Source of the DNA: Petrosia ficiformis
Lineage: Eukaryota; Porifera; Demospongiae; Haplosclerida; Petrosiidae
Reading direction: 5' to 3'
Length of the DNA stretch: 64,000 bases
Assembly: GCA_947044365.1 (NCBI GenBank)
Contig: OX345636.1
Location: 13,535,309 to 13,599,308, forward strand
Shown: positions 24,346 through 35,672 of the stretch, in pieces
Layout of the letters: each line of letters begins with the position of its first letter
Numbering within the stretch: position 1 is the stretch's first letter
The notes under the pieces: model-generated
Told to the model about the DNA's origin: nothing
What the model saw: only the letters and a program-made list of their open reading frames with translations
Database searches by the model: none
Translations under genes and position numbers: made by a program

Positions 24346-24825
24346 CAAGTGTGTATATAGAGAAAAAAACATCCCTATGATTGCTTTACAAATTTAAGTG
24401 AAGATAAAAGTATCCCTATGACTGCTTTGTGGTGTCCAGCATTCAGTAATCATGGCTGACTTTATCAAGCATGAAAGACAACAGCTTATTATAGTTATTA
24501 TTTTGATTATCTACTCTCCTGACCTTTCAAAGGACTTGTAGAACTTTAGAAATAAATTTCAGGCAGAATAGCTAGCTATTAGTTCCAGTTTCTACGTAAG
24601 CTCAACAGCTTTCTTTCTGCTGGTGCGTAGAGCTTGATCGCGCGTTCTTTTACGCGCCACGCCCATTAATTGACCGCCCCGGCCCCCCCGGGAACGACGT
24701 AACTTCCTTCACTGCACTACGATACAACGCATGCGCATACTCGCGCGCGTAGGTGACACAAACATATATATAAACATACATCGAACCCGTGGGAAAGCAA
24801 TCATAGGGATGGCCCTACGGGCCAT
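24346..24825 (+). mobile_element. Family A miniature element, full length (480 bp)
   Basis: Runs from CAAGTGTGTATATAGAGAAA to the terminal hairpin GGCCCTACGGGCC, followed by A's. The start contains CATCCCTATGATTGCTTT and the end contains its inverse AAAGCAATCATAGGGATGGC, giving subterminal inverted repeats. A second internal ATCCCTATGACTGCTTTGTG follows. A CpG-rich block (GCGCGTTCTTTTACGCGCC and GGCCCCCCCGGGAACGACG) lies near the middle. There is no ORF, so it is non-autonomous. A similar copy in opposite orientation starts at 27049. Confidence 0.85.
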
Positions 24826-25731
24826 AAAAATAACTATTACTGACATACATGTACACGTAATTATACGGCATATACACATAGGCATTACTAATATTCCAGA
24901 ATCTACTATGGGGTCACTTTACTACTGGTAATCATAGTCACTGATCTCTGTATGATACATATCTCATGCATTTACAGGAGTTCAGTACAGAAGACATTGA
25001 AGAGAATGATAATAAGGACAGTATATATTTCTTAATTAATGTTTTCGCTTCTAGTAGACAACATACTGAGGATGACATTACATGATGAATTTCTACTTGT
25101 GTTTTAATTAAAAGTAATTTTCAAAAAATGCATGATACTACAACATAATTATGTTACTAGTACAAATCATGTGCATAATTACTCTGGAATGCCTAACATG
25201 GTGGGAGTACAGCGGATATTATTTCTATAACATCTGTGATACTACAACAGATATTTGAAACGTGGCGCACTACTATATAATTGTATCATAGATATAGAAT
25301 TCTAATATCTATGATTATATAGTCTGTCGCGGCCACACCCTTCGAAGAGAAGGGTGTGGCCACGCCTATATATATATAGTAGTATAGTACAGTGCGATTT
25401 GTTGTCCATGCATTATAGTTTGGATGACGAATTTATACTCCATTAACTATTTTTAATTAAGTCAAGAAGAGTTGTTGTTACTGACATGCAGAAGATGCGA
25501 GACAATATTATCCAAGAAAGTACAGTTGTAGTCGAGGTGAATATTTCTACGTTGGAAATATTTATACAACAAATAAAAGTTTGGCTATGAATTCATTAAC
25601 ATTCCTATTGTATAGCATTTGTGCTCTTTAATTGGAATGACAAAAAGCAGTGCTATTTGGGACAGACTCAAGTTAGGAGGAGAGAATATGAATTCTTTTT
25701 AACAAGAAAGTATGTGTGAAGTAAATAGTAC

Positions 25732-26078
25732 GGATTATGTGAAATAGACGGACCAGTGCTACTACAGCTGCGAGAAGCCATAGACGGGGTACGGGCGGGG
25801 GAGGTGGTTGGGGCAACGTGCCATTCGGCATAGTTATATCATGTGGTAGAAACGTTGAACCCAGAAAATAGGGACGAGCATGTAGCGCCAGCCCTCCATA
25901 AAGGTGGCTAAAGCTATTAGTTACCGAGTGCTGTGAGGCAGTAGGCCTATCATTGTTAGGTTATCATCAGAGCAAGGTTGTATGTTTATACAGTCATGTG
26001 ACCCCACCCACCTCTTCGGCATCATTTCTATGGCTTTCATGGCTGTAGCAGTGCTGGTCCGTGTATTTCACATGATCC
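25732..26078. mobile_element. hAT-like MITE, 347 bp, copy A only
   Basis: The left end reads GGATTATGTGAAATAGACGG and the right end, inverted, GGATCATGTGAAATACACGG. The inverted repeat continues loosely through CCAG, CTACAGC and AGCCATAGA. It is flanked by 8-bp AATAGTAC (25724-25731) and AATAATAC (26079-26086). Copy B reads 'gtaaataatacctag' without the element. GC content is higher than the surroundings. Confidence 0.85.
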
Positions 26079-27048
26079 AATAATACCAGTGTTCTGGCTA
26101 GGATATTTAGAAAGGTAGTTGGATTCTAACTTGCTGATTAACCAATATATACTTAATACTATCTCAATAGCCTATATGTGTATTATCTCAGAGGTGGTTA
26201 ATTCCTGTGAAGTCCTGGCCATTGTGGGCAGAACACTAAATACTACTCATTGTTGTGGGTATCATGTAGAAAGGGTGAGAGTGTGAGAGGCTTCCCCAAA
26301 ACTGATAACATACTTACCCTTATCCAACACTGCATATTGAATGAAAAGAGTTAATTATCAAACAAAATTCATGTTGATTTGTTAATGTATCTCTCACAAC
26401 CCGCATCAGTAGCAGACCCCTTTAACAATACATTTTATGGTCTGACCACTTTCTGGATTCCCACAATCATAGGTGGGCATTGACTAATGAGCTATTCCAG
26501 ATAATAAAGATACACCCCCATCAAGGAACAATTTTTTAATCTCCCATAGGACAGTTGTTAAATTTAGTAAATTACCCCTAAGACAGCAAATTGACATTGA
26601 CAAGTAACTCAACTTCCCAAGACATGATTAAATAACCCCCTAAGACACTAATAATTAGTGTCAACAACACCCAAGATACGAATAGTTGGCATCAATAACC
26701 CCATTGACATTATCAAGATGCCTCAATACTGGTACTTAAATATCAAATTAGCAAATACTGGTAGTTAAATATCAAATTAGCAAATATGCATTATTGATTG
26801 TTGATATAGTTCATGCAAAATATTAACATTCTTCATGGACAGGAATGCAGGAATTACTTAATTAATGCAAACATGCAGCAAAATAATAATGGACTATCAT
26901 AAACTATTATTGCAAACTAGCATTTTTCACCTTAAGTGTGAGGGAGTCCTGATGGAGTTATTTTACAGTTTACACAAAATACTGTAGGTTGTCGGTGATA
27001 GTGAAAACACATCTACTCATCATTATAATTATACAATGAGGATTTTTT

Positions 27049-27541
27049 ATGGCCCGTAGGGCCATCCCTATGATTGCTTTCCCACGGGTTCGATGTATGT
27101 TTATATATATATAATTATTATAATTATAATTATATGTTTGTGTCACCTACGCGAGTATGCGTTGTATACGTAGTTAAGGAAGTTACATCATTCCCGGGGG
27201 CTCGGTCAATTAATGGGCGTGGCGCGTAAAAGAACGCGCGAATGCGCGATCAAGCTCTACACACCAGCAGAAAGAAAGCTGTTGAGCTTATGTAGAAACT
27301 GGAACTAATAGCTAGCTATTCGGCCTGAAATATATTTCTAAAGTTCTACAAGGTCCTTTGAAAGGTCAGGAGAGTAGATAATCAAAATAATAACTATAAT
27401 AAGCTGTTGTCTTTCATGCTTGATAAAGTCAGCCATGATTACTGAATTCTGGACACCACAAAGCAGTCATAGGGATACTTTTATCTTCACTTAAATTTGT
27501 AAAGCAATCATAGGGATGTTTTTTTTCTCTATATACACTTG
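27049..27541 (-). mobile_element. Family A element, full length, with known empty site
   Basis: Inverse of the 24346 copy: ATGGCCCGTAGGGCCAT at the left, CACTTG at the right. Copy B reads 'aatgaggattttttcctgtataag' (junction after 43896), so the inserted DNA is defined to within 2 bases. The flanks allow at most a TT (2-bp) target duplication. Confidence 0.9.
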
Positions 27542-28117
27542 TTCCTGTATAAGTCGAGAAATTCACATGTTCATTGCTAAGTGTTAGCACTGTGTACCAG
27601 TTACAATCCACCCAAGTATTCCAGCAGTAATTACACCTATATTATATAAACAATTATAATTATTTTTCATACTGATGCACCTCAGAGATAATGGGCATTT
27701 GCTAGAATCAAATGCAATAGCTGACTTTAAAGCTTTGTAATATTTTTTTCATCTGACTGTAGATACAATAATTGCTGACAAAACTTGGGTAGGTGGTGCT
27801 TCATTGGGCGTGGTCTACAAACCTCCGTTCAAAAGTTCGTTCTTGTTACTCAAGTGTTGCACCAATATGGAACATACCGAATTATTTCCCCAATATTTAA
27901 GGACGATTACAACAGATCCATTTAATAATTATTAGACAATAACTGTTCATACAATTGTAAAGAGCGAATACTTTGAATCTTCTGACATGCCACTTAAAAG
28001 AATCCCAAAATAAGTGATTTCTTTTAACAAACACTCGCAATACTAATAGTAAAGAATAGCAAGACAGAGAAGAGCAAATTTGTGGTCACAGTAAAGCCTT
28101 GCAAGTGAACTTTCAAT

Positions 28118-28565
28118 TAGTGATGGGCGATACTAATCGAAAAGTATCGAAGTAATCAATATTTTGTCGATACTTTACGGTATCGATTACAATGAAAGGT
28201 ATCGGGTTTTTAAAAATGATTACCTGCGCATGCACATGTGTGCAAAGAATATGTTCGCAACTCACAAGTCACAGTCATACACACGATAGAGATTGATATA
28301 ATACAGTCTACAGGAGCAGCAAGCGTTTGACCAAGTATTGTATTACAGAGAAGAAGAAACAATGTTTTCATTTCTAAACGAAGCCACATGATGTATTTGT
28401 CAAAAAAAAAACTCATAGAAAGTGATCAAACTGATTCATTAAGTGCACTATAAAGTAGTAAATCTAGTAATCATATCAGTAATCGATACTATCGATACGT
28501 GCATGAGCAGTAATCATTATCGTATTGTACTGGAAATTTATGGTATCACCCATCAGTCATCACTA
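28118..28565. mobile_element. hAT-type MITE (TAGTGATGGGCGATAC family), 448 bp
   Basis: The left terminus is TAGTGATGGGCGATACTAAT; the inverted right terminus starts TAGTGATGACTGATGGGTGA. The 8-bp duplication CTTTCAAT (28110-28117 and 28566-28573) is perfect, and copy B carries a single CTTTCAAT at 44487-44494. The interior is rich in 'atcgatac' repeats. A relative lies at 60996-61339. Confidence 0.92.
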
Positions 28566-30337
28566 CTTTCAATATTGCGCATGCGTAATTGCTAACGTAT
28601 AAGTAGGCGTATCCATGATCCAACCATAGGCAACCAATCACGTTGGAGTAATCGACTAATCGTGCTAGATTGAACGCTCCTGCTTTTTGTACTTACTGAA
28701 CTAAATACTTTATGTGAAGAATCTGTGAACATTTCACCTGATCTATGAACATTTTTTGAACTTTTTTTTTAATAATGTTGTAAACTATAACTTGTACTGC
28801 TTATTATAAAACCAACACATTTATGTAACTATGGTGAACAGCTGTGTGTTCAAATGTTGATGTTAAAAGAGCATTTTCAGCAGTAGTTGCAATTATAACA
28901 AAGGTCAGGAATAGGTTACATACCAATACACTTAGTTGGTACTTGTGTAAAATTAAAAACAACTCAACTAATTATTGAGAGAATCCAGTCAAGCATGCTA
29001 TATGCAAAGTCCACTGAACAATAATTCTGATTCAGACTAGTATATACTTTAACTTAGTGGGAACTATAAAAACTTTCTGAAAATTTTGTAAACTTTAAAA
29101 AATATGAAGGCATGCATGAACTTTTTATGAACAAAAAATAAATTCTTTGTGAACAATTAGAGTAACACTGGACTCATGAACTAGAGATTTGGAATTGCGC
29201 TGTGCAATTGGTTGAATTATTACCCCACCTGCTATTAAATTTATTTGCAAGAATCCTTAAAAACCTGGAATAATAATATTATTTTTACATACTCGGCCAT
29301 TTAAACTAGTCTTACGTATGTGCTAGTGTTAACTTAAGCATTACATTTGTACTAAAGCAATGCTTTAATATATTGAATGGAATTGATCACACGATTTCCA
29401 TGGCAACAATTTAGTGTTGCCCAGGGACATTTGCTAAGTCCTCGTAATCTACAGTAACTGGCAATTTGGCATACAGTACCTCCTGCATTGAAAATTTTTA
29501 AATGTGTCCTTTCTGAGCTCAAAAAAAACTCGAATTACCATCTGCCAAGTCCTTTGCTCATAGTGGAAGGTCTAGTCTATTGCTTAGAACATGTACCTTA
29601 TATTGTGCTACAATCAGATTTATGCCCGCAAAATTGTAACATGACAATCCACACAAAAAAATTGTTATAACTATGCATGTGCAAGTTGTAGTCTGGCATA
29701 TTTTCAAAATGCCTGTGCTTTGTTTGATGTGACTGGGTAGTGCTTTCGTTTGAATTTGTACCCTTTGATGTTATTCTTAAAACTGATTTATCCTTGTCAC
29801 CTATACACATTATGACACAAGGACTGGAGGGCTCATTTGCAACCCTTGATGGGTGTAGTTTAACAGTCTTTACAATTAATGGAAAGGTGTATGGTACCTT
29901 TTAAACTGTGTAGAGCACGGTTCTTTATGATTCTGAAGTTTGATGGCTGTAGTAATTGCACCCATGGCACATAATATGAATGTTTATGAGTTCAAAATTC
30001 TTTACTGTGTAGAACAAGACATAAGCCTTCATCTCCCCATGTGTGTAGGCAGAGAGGACCTGTTCTCCACATACCTGTACATGTGCTTGTATATCTTGGA
30101 GTGTGAATGAGCTAATCAATTTTTGTTTTATACTCTTTTCTTATAAAATTAGTAATACCACAGTTTGATATGCAAAACATACATATACTGTATAAATGAA
30201 ATAGTTTATTAATAGCTAAACAGCCAATCAGAAGAATTCCAGTTCACATTTTAATATATAACTGACTATTTTGCTGGAAAGATCATCGCATCATCATGGG
30301 GCTTGCAGTATACATATGTTATGATAAAAATAAGATA

Positions 30338-30754
30338 TATGTGACCGGTTCTGCGAAAACCAGTCTTATAGTTCAAAATATAATTTGGAGATATGATCGA
30401 AAATAGACAGTTCTGAATTATTAGGGCGATCACATTATTTATTACATAAAAAGCTTCACTAATGTCTTACCTGTCTTTTGATACCTTTAGCAAGTCTTTA
30501 GAGACCTCTCTGTACTTCGCTAGCCACTGCTAAATAAATTGTTAATCATTAATTTTAATGATTAAAAAATAATTTAATTGCACACTTGAAGAATTTGTGA
30601 CTACCATGGTTTAATCGGTCACTGTACCATTGTCTTTTACATGATTGGGATCTGTAATATATCATTCTAAAGCTAATTTAATGCTCTATTCAGACAAAAA
30701 ATCAATTTTGAAATTTTGATCCGTAAGACTGGTTTTCACAGAGCCGGTCACATA
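30338..30754. mobile_element. Tc1/mariner-type MITE (TGTGACCGG ends), about 417 bp
   Basis: The left end TATGTGACCGGTTCTGCGAA and inverted right end TATGTGACCGGCTCTGTGAA match closely and continue through AACCAGTCTTA. TA dinucleotides flank it. Copy B lacks it ('aagatatgtagagag'). The termini match a TGTGACCGG-ended repeat type I associate with marine invertebrates. Confidence 0.85.
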
Positions 30755-31369
30755 TAGAGATAGTACACTGTAAAAAATAATAGGTTATTTTAACCTTCAA
30801 TTGGTTACAGGAGTTTCAATGCAATCAGATTTCACTCCATGCTGATTTATATATTTTCTGTTAGGTAATATTTACAAGTCATGCACAGTTCATTTGATCG
30901 TGATCTATATATTCATTATTATAAAGTACATGTCATAAAATATAGTGTAGTTATATACATAGTATAGTATCGTGCAGGTACAGCCTGTGGTGTATTATTA
31001 GTATTCCAATTCCAACATCTGGAAAAACAACAGATGTTACTATATAGCTCATTCTAGAGTAATTAAATTTTGTGTTTGCAGGTTTCCAAACCCTTTTGTT
31101 GGCTAAATAGAAGTGTACATTTTTTATACTTGGTGTACATATGTCATAGTAACATCATGCATTTAGCCACAACAACCTGTATTATAAACTATAATGAAAC
31201 TTGTAACTGTACCAACCAATATTTGGTTACTTTAACAATTTAATTTTGCTGTGTAGTAGCTTTTGCAGATTGTTCTTATGGCTGGCAGATTGCTTTCTAC
31301 AGGGTTTATTGTATATAATTACATATATATATTTATAATTATAATTATTTTTGTATGCTTGTGTGACGT

Positions 31370-31702
31370 GTAAATGTTGTTAAGGAAGTTGCAGTCAATT
31401 AATGTGATCGAACACACACTCAAGCTCTACACACCAACTAGAAAAAAGCTGCTTGTATCTTTATGTAGAAACTGAACTAATAGTTGTGCTTGGTGCAACA
31501 TATTACTAAAGTTCTACAAGAACCTTTAAAAAGTAAGAAAAGTAGATAATAAAAATAATAACTATAATAGGCTGTTGTGTTTCTGGATGGCTGACTTTCT
31601 TGGGTCTGGCTATGCTGAACTGAAGAAAGTCAGCCATGATTACTGAATGATGACACCACAAGGCAATCATAGGGATACTTTTTTACTCCATATATCTTGT
31701 TT
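31370..31702 (-). mobile_element. Truncated family A copy, older than the duplication
   Basis: Retains 'agttctacaagaacctttaa', 'gattactgaatgatgacacc' and the 'tatatcttgt' end, but not the GGCCC hairpin. It is also present in copy B (about 47090-47420), so it inserted before the segmental duplication. An extra palindromic piece (TGGCTGACTTTCTTGGG ... AAGAAAGTCAGCCATG) interrupts it. Confidence 0.6.
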
Positions 31703-31818
31703 TGTTTTTGTTTTTTTTCCTTGAACTTTACACACTAGCCATTGTCAAAATGTTTTTCTGGTATTGCTGATACATGTATAGCTACAAATGTTAAATGCAT
31801 GTATCACGTAAAATATAC

Positions 31819-31962
31819 TTTTCTTAATGGCCCAATGAGATTCTCCTCTTCTGTTACTAACAGTAATTGGATCTCTCCAATACACACAATTCGGCACATG
31901 AATTGTTGATGAAGAATGAACAATGATAGATTTATCAGATGTTTCATTATCATATTGATTCA
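31819..31962 (-). CDS. Phase 1-1 exon, module related to 50618-50806
   Basis: On the minus strand, after acceptor ACCTTCAG, the 144-bp exon reads NQYDNETSDKSIIVHSSSTI, then HVPNCVYWRDPITVSNRRGE, then SHWAIKK, and ends at donor GTATATT. It enters and leaves in phase 1. Compared with 19492-19674 and 50618-50806 it shares I-V-x-x-S-S-T, the P-x-C-V-Y-W core and the x-P-[IV]-T-V-S motif, but is shorter by about 15 codons at the N-terminal side and lacks the first cysteine. Its duplicate in copy B (47538-47680) carries a 1-bp deletion, while this one is open. The function is unknown; an extracellular beta domain is my inference. Confidence 0.5.
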
Positions 31963-32679
31963 CTGAAGGTAGTATGGGTAAAACCACCAGCCATTTTCCA
32001 CTGTTTTTCTATGTATAGATAATAGACAAAATTTATTGTTAAATATTTTATTATGTGAATGTAAGAAAAATCACTTCATGTATAAATTACATGCTTATAA
32101 TATTAACATACATATAATGTAGTAAATATATTCAGTACTCATTCATTCATAAATGCCTAAACTAAATACTTTAGACCCCCAAATGACATATGCTGTTTTT
32201 GTAGTAATTCATTGAAAAGCTCGACTCATTTATAAGGTTGTATGTGTGCCTCAGAGATTGTTTACTACATTTAAAGAATGATGTAATCTATTTCATAATC
32301 TACAGGACACAAATAATTGTAAACATTCATTCCAATGTTGGAAGCAACTATAAGGATAACTCAAAGAGTCATATGATCATCACTCGAAACAAAGAACTAG
32401 ATTGATGATCATTTTGGATACACATGAACACGTGAGATGTATCTATTAAACCTACTTGCATACTTTTACTATTATTCTTAACTCAAATTATAATCATGCC
32501 TAATCCTCATTTACAAAGTACATATACATGTTTTAGTACCAACATTATCTGAAATATACTCACTTCAAAATTCATCTTTTGTACTAAATATTCTATTCCA
32601 ATTAATGCCTCTTGTTGTATCCGGTATAGTTTAATTTAATTAAATCATCGATGATCGTCACATATGTCAATAATATTTT

Positions 32680-33279
32680 TGGTTAGAGTAGTGGAATACA
32701 CTTGACTGTGAAATCAACAACTAAAATACACACATACATGTACACCATATCATGCTTGGGGTCAAATACATTAGTATTTGTATTTAATAACAGCTATTAA
32801 CACTAAGCACAACAGCTATTAACACTAAGGCGATGTATGGATGACAGATGTATGAAAAGAAAAGGAACAAGATAGGGATGATCACCTTGATTTTTTTGAA
32901 ATTCCAGTATATATCAATAAATAAATTTTGTATAATTTGATAGTTCAATTACTGGTGTCAAAAACTCATAAAAACAAGGCAGAATAAAATCCCAATAGAA
33001 GAACAAAGAACACAAAGGGCATCTAAAAATTGAAGAGTATGTGAAGTCATATTAGTAGATGGGACATTGCTGATATTGTGATAATGACTTTACATCTACT
33101 GATAACGTGTATTTTATGTACATGTACATTCTAGTATCTGATTCTTTCAATGACCTAACATGATCTCAAAACGTTTTTGTTAAATTAATATGGTTCAACC
33201 AACATGGTTGTACCTTTGTGCATGAATTGGAGTTTTAAAATAAAATTGGTTGTTTCACTACTAATAAACTATTATAACA
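32680..33279. other. No gene seen
   Basis: AT-rich spacer. A short direct repeat 'aacagctattaacactaag' occurs twice at about 32789-32829. Confidence 0.5.
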
Positions 33280-34740
33280 ATAGTGTACCTTCTTTTATTC
33301 CAGGATGTCATCACTGTGATCAATGTGTCATCAGTTTCAACAACAGAACCATAAAGTACATACAAGACACACCCTGTTAATAATTGAATGAGAAGATGAG
33401 ACTCTCACTGAGTCATAAAAGACAGCACCTTATAGAATAAAATTAATATTCAATTTTAAAAATGCATTATTTACATGTACATGTACTACTAATAATTATA
33501 TAATATATTTAGTCTAAATGCAGTACTTCGTACTTTCTTTTGAGATCCTACACAACAAGTTATGTTGAAATGCCTAATAAAACGAGCGCCGTCGGGACGG
33601 GACCCTCGCCTACGTGGTTAAGTAGTAACGTGTGATGTATGAAGTTTAAACTTTAAACGTAAATAATTGTAAGTAATTGTAAATAATTATGTTTATCGAA
33701 AGTAGATGTGATAATATTGTATAATGTGTACATCATAATAGATATTATGTTGCTATTAAAGTTATATATTAGAGCTGAGGTTCTTGATATCTATGTGTAA
33801 TACACACAGAAGAATAGAAGTAATGAAAAAAACTAATATATATATATATATATATCTTACATCTTATTCTCTGTTTTCCTTCGAAGACGTTCTCAAGTCT
33901 ACCTCCAACGTGTGAAAACGTATTGAATCACCTGGATCACGTGTTTAGTACATGACGCTGCATGGACGTACGTACGTACGTCATACCTGTAGGTGGAGCC
34001 GGAGCTAGGTAGCTCTCTACTATCTTGCATCAATGGTGATGTAGTAGCAACCATAACATCGATTGTTTTGGGTTTGAAGCGTTTCTTGGCTAGCGACAGC
34101 CATGCAAGAGGACCACTTGTGTTTCGTGTGTCCATATTTTCTCTCGTTATTGCCCTCGTTTCATCTTAAAGTGGTGAAACAATAACTGTGAGTTATAAAA
34201 ATTGTCATAACTTTAGAACCAAAAGGTTTAAGAAGAATTCCTACGTTATTTTTTTTCCTTGTATAATTTGAAGTCTATCAGTACCCCTTTTGAAATGTCA
34301 ATGTTTTTATTTTTCAAGAAAAATTGCTAACACACACACACACAGACACACAGAAACACAGACACACAGACACACAGACACACAGACAAAACGATTACCG
34401 TACCCTTCCGCCTACGCTACGCGGCGAGGGTAATAAGTCACTTGTTAGTCATAACACAGTAAAACTATTACAACTCTAACATCAGAAATATACACTGTGA
34501 ATTAAAAACCAAAATAAGGTTTAAATTCGTGAAAATCCTATACCATATTAAATTCATTTATCATAATGTTTGTATGAAAGGTTGACTCATTTGATCAACA
34601 TACTATTAATGATGTTTGTACATGTCATAAGGTTGTGTTCATATTATCATGTATCTAAGACAACCTATACTATAATCAGATTACATGTACTAATCTAGTT
34701 GCGTTACCACAACACCTGGACCATTTAAGGTGGATATGGT
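33280..34740. repeat. Paralogous block, copy 2 of 3
   Basis: Matches 22309-22975 on both sides of an 847-bp insertion (33584-34430). Contains the plus-strand ECHHCDQCVIS-type frame at about 33304, preceded here by a changed base (GGATGT). Confidence 0.75.
33584..34430. mobile_element. 847-bp inserted element with CCCTCGCC termini
   Basis: The left part reads GAGCGCCGTCGGGACGGGAC then CCTCGCC; the right part ends CCTACGCTACGCGGCGAGGG. Both ends carry ACCCTCGCC in inverted orientation. Flanks TAATAAAAC (33575-33583) and TAATAAGTC (34431-34439) look like a 9-bp duplication with two changes. The paralogue at 22633-22641 has one uninterrupted TAATAAAAC. Inside are a (CA)n/CAGACA tract at 34330-34388 and a (CGTA)n run near 33967. 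No transposase is encoded. The superfamily is uncertain; 9 bp suggests a MULE-like or related type. Confidence 0.75.
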
Positions 34741-35148
34741 GGCATGCTAGAAGTGATCTCGGTTATATTTACTGAAAAGAATCAAACAGTGTCAGGAAAA
34801 CAATTATCATTATTGTTTATCCAATAATATGTTTAAGAAATAAGTTAAAATCTCAGGCTACTGCATGTTAGTTACGCCTTTGGCCCTTTGTCAGTAATAA
34901 TTTTGAAGGTCTACAGACTTGATGTTAATTCATATTTAAAGCCTACTACATAAATAATTATAATTATATTTTATTCAATGGTCAATATCGCAGTATACCA
35001 ATCAAGACTCTAAAAAGGTAGTTCCCAATTAATTTTTAAACTAATTGATTTAAAAATTATTAATTACATTTTTATTGTTACATAACTACACTCTAAAAAT
35101 TGATTTGTTTATTGGTGACATAGGTTTCATAACAATTTCAGTTTGTTG
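34741..35148. other. No gene seen
   Basis: AT-rich spacer between the paralogous block and the CACTG element. Confidence 0.5.
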
Positions 35149-35442
35149 CACTGTTAGAAATGGGGTGTACATATACACCAGGGATGTAGTATACAAGGGT
35201 GTAGAAGCTCACATTAGGTGTATGATGTGGTTTTGGGGGGTAAAATAATGGAAGGTGTACCTTTTGGTTTGTCAAAGGTGTGAATGTTGTCAACCAGGGA
35301 GCAAATAATACCAATGACAATACCATGCATGCATGAGTAGTGATTGATACTATTAATTATACAGATAACACAGCTCTATATAAATAATTTTCCATTGCAC
35401 ACAGTCTTTATTCTCTTTGTATATCATCTCCAGTTTAATATG

Positions 35443-35526
35443 TACATCTTAGCCAAGTGGCGTACACCTAGGGCTATCACACCAAGAGTACCAGGTTCGA
35501 TCCCAGAATCTACATTACTCTTTTTT
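35443..35526 (+). ncRNA. tRNA-like or SINE-like sequence with Pol III boxes
   Basis: TAGCCAAGTGG (35450-35460) fits an A box and GGTTCGATCCC (35494-35504) fits a B box at tRNA spacing. A run of T's follows at about 35521-35526. The acceptor stem does not pair and the T stem has two mismatches, so it is not a working tRNA. It may be a tRNA-derived relic captured by the transposon, or chance. Confidence 0.3.
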
Positions 35527-35672
35527 CTATTTTTCCAAATAGCTAATCCGCATGGCGTTTAAAGGGTTAAATACAATGTATATAGATGTAGATAACCACA
35601 CCTTTGTCAATAAATCTTGTATGAAGAAACAACCAAATCTTATGTGTAATTACAAAGAATACAAAAATGAGA

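Larger units (their letters stand above)
25112..32679. repeat. Segmental duplication, copy A (7.6 kb)
   Basis: Collinear with 42552-48396 (copy B) from AATTTTCAAAAAATG to ATCATCGATGATCGTCACAT. The length difference is close to the sum of four transposons present only in copy A (25732-26078, 27049-27541, 28118-28565, 30338-30754). A stretch near 30770-31066 is not shared with B (about 46040-46796). Apart from transposons, copy A holds one recognisable exon (31819-31962). Confidence 0.92.

Noticed and set aside
27049..27110. GGGTTCGAT in the inverted family A end as a tRNA B box
   Set aside because: No A box at the right distance and no cloverleaf. The motif is just part of the conserved 'acatcgaacccgtggg' segment.
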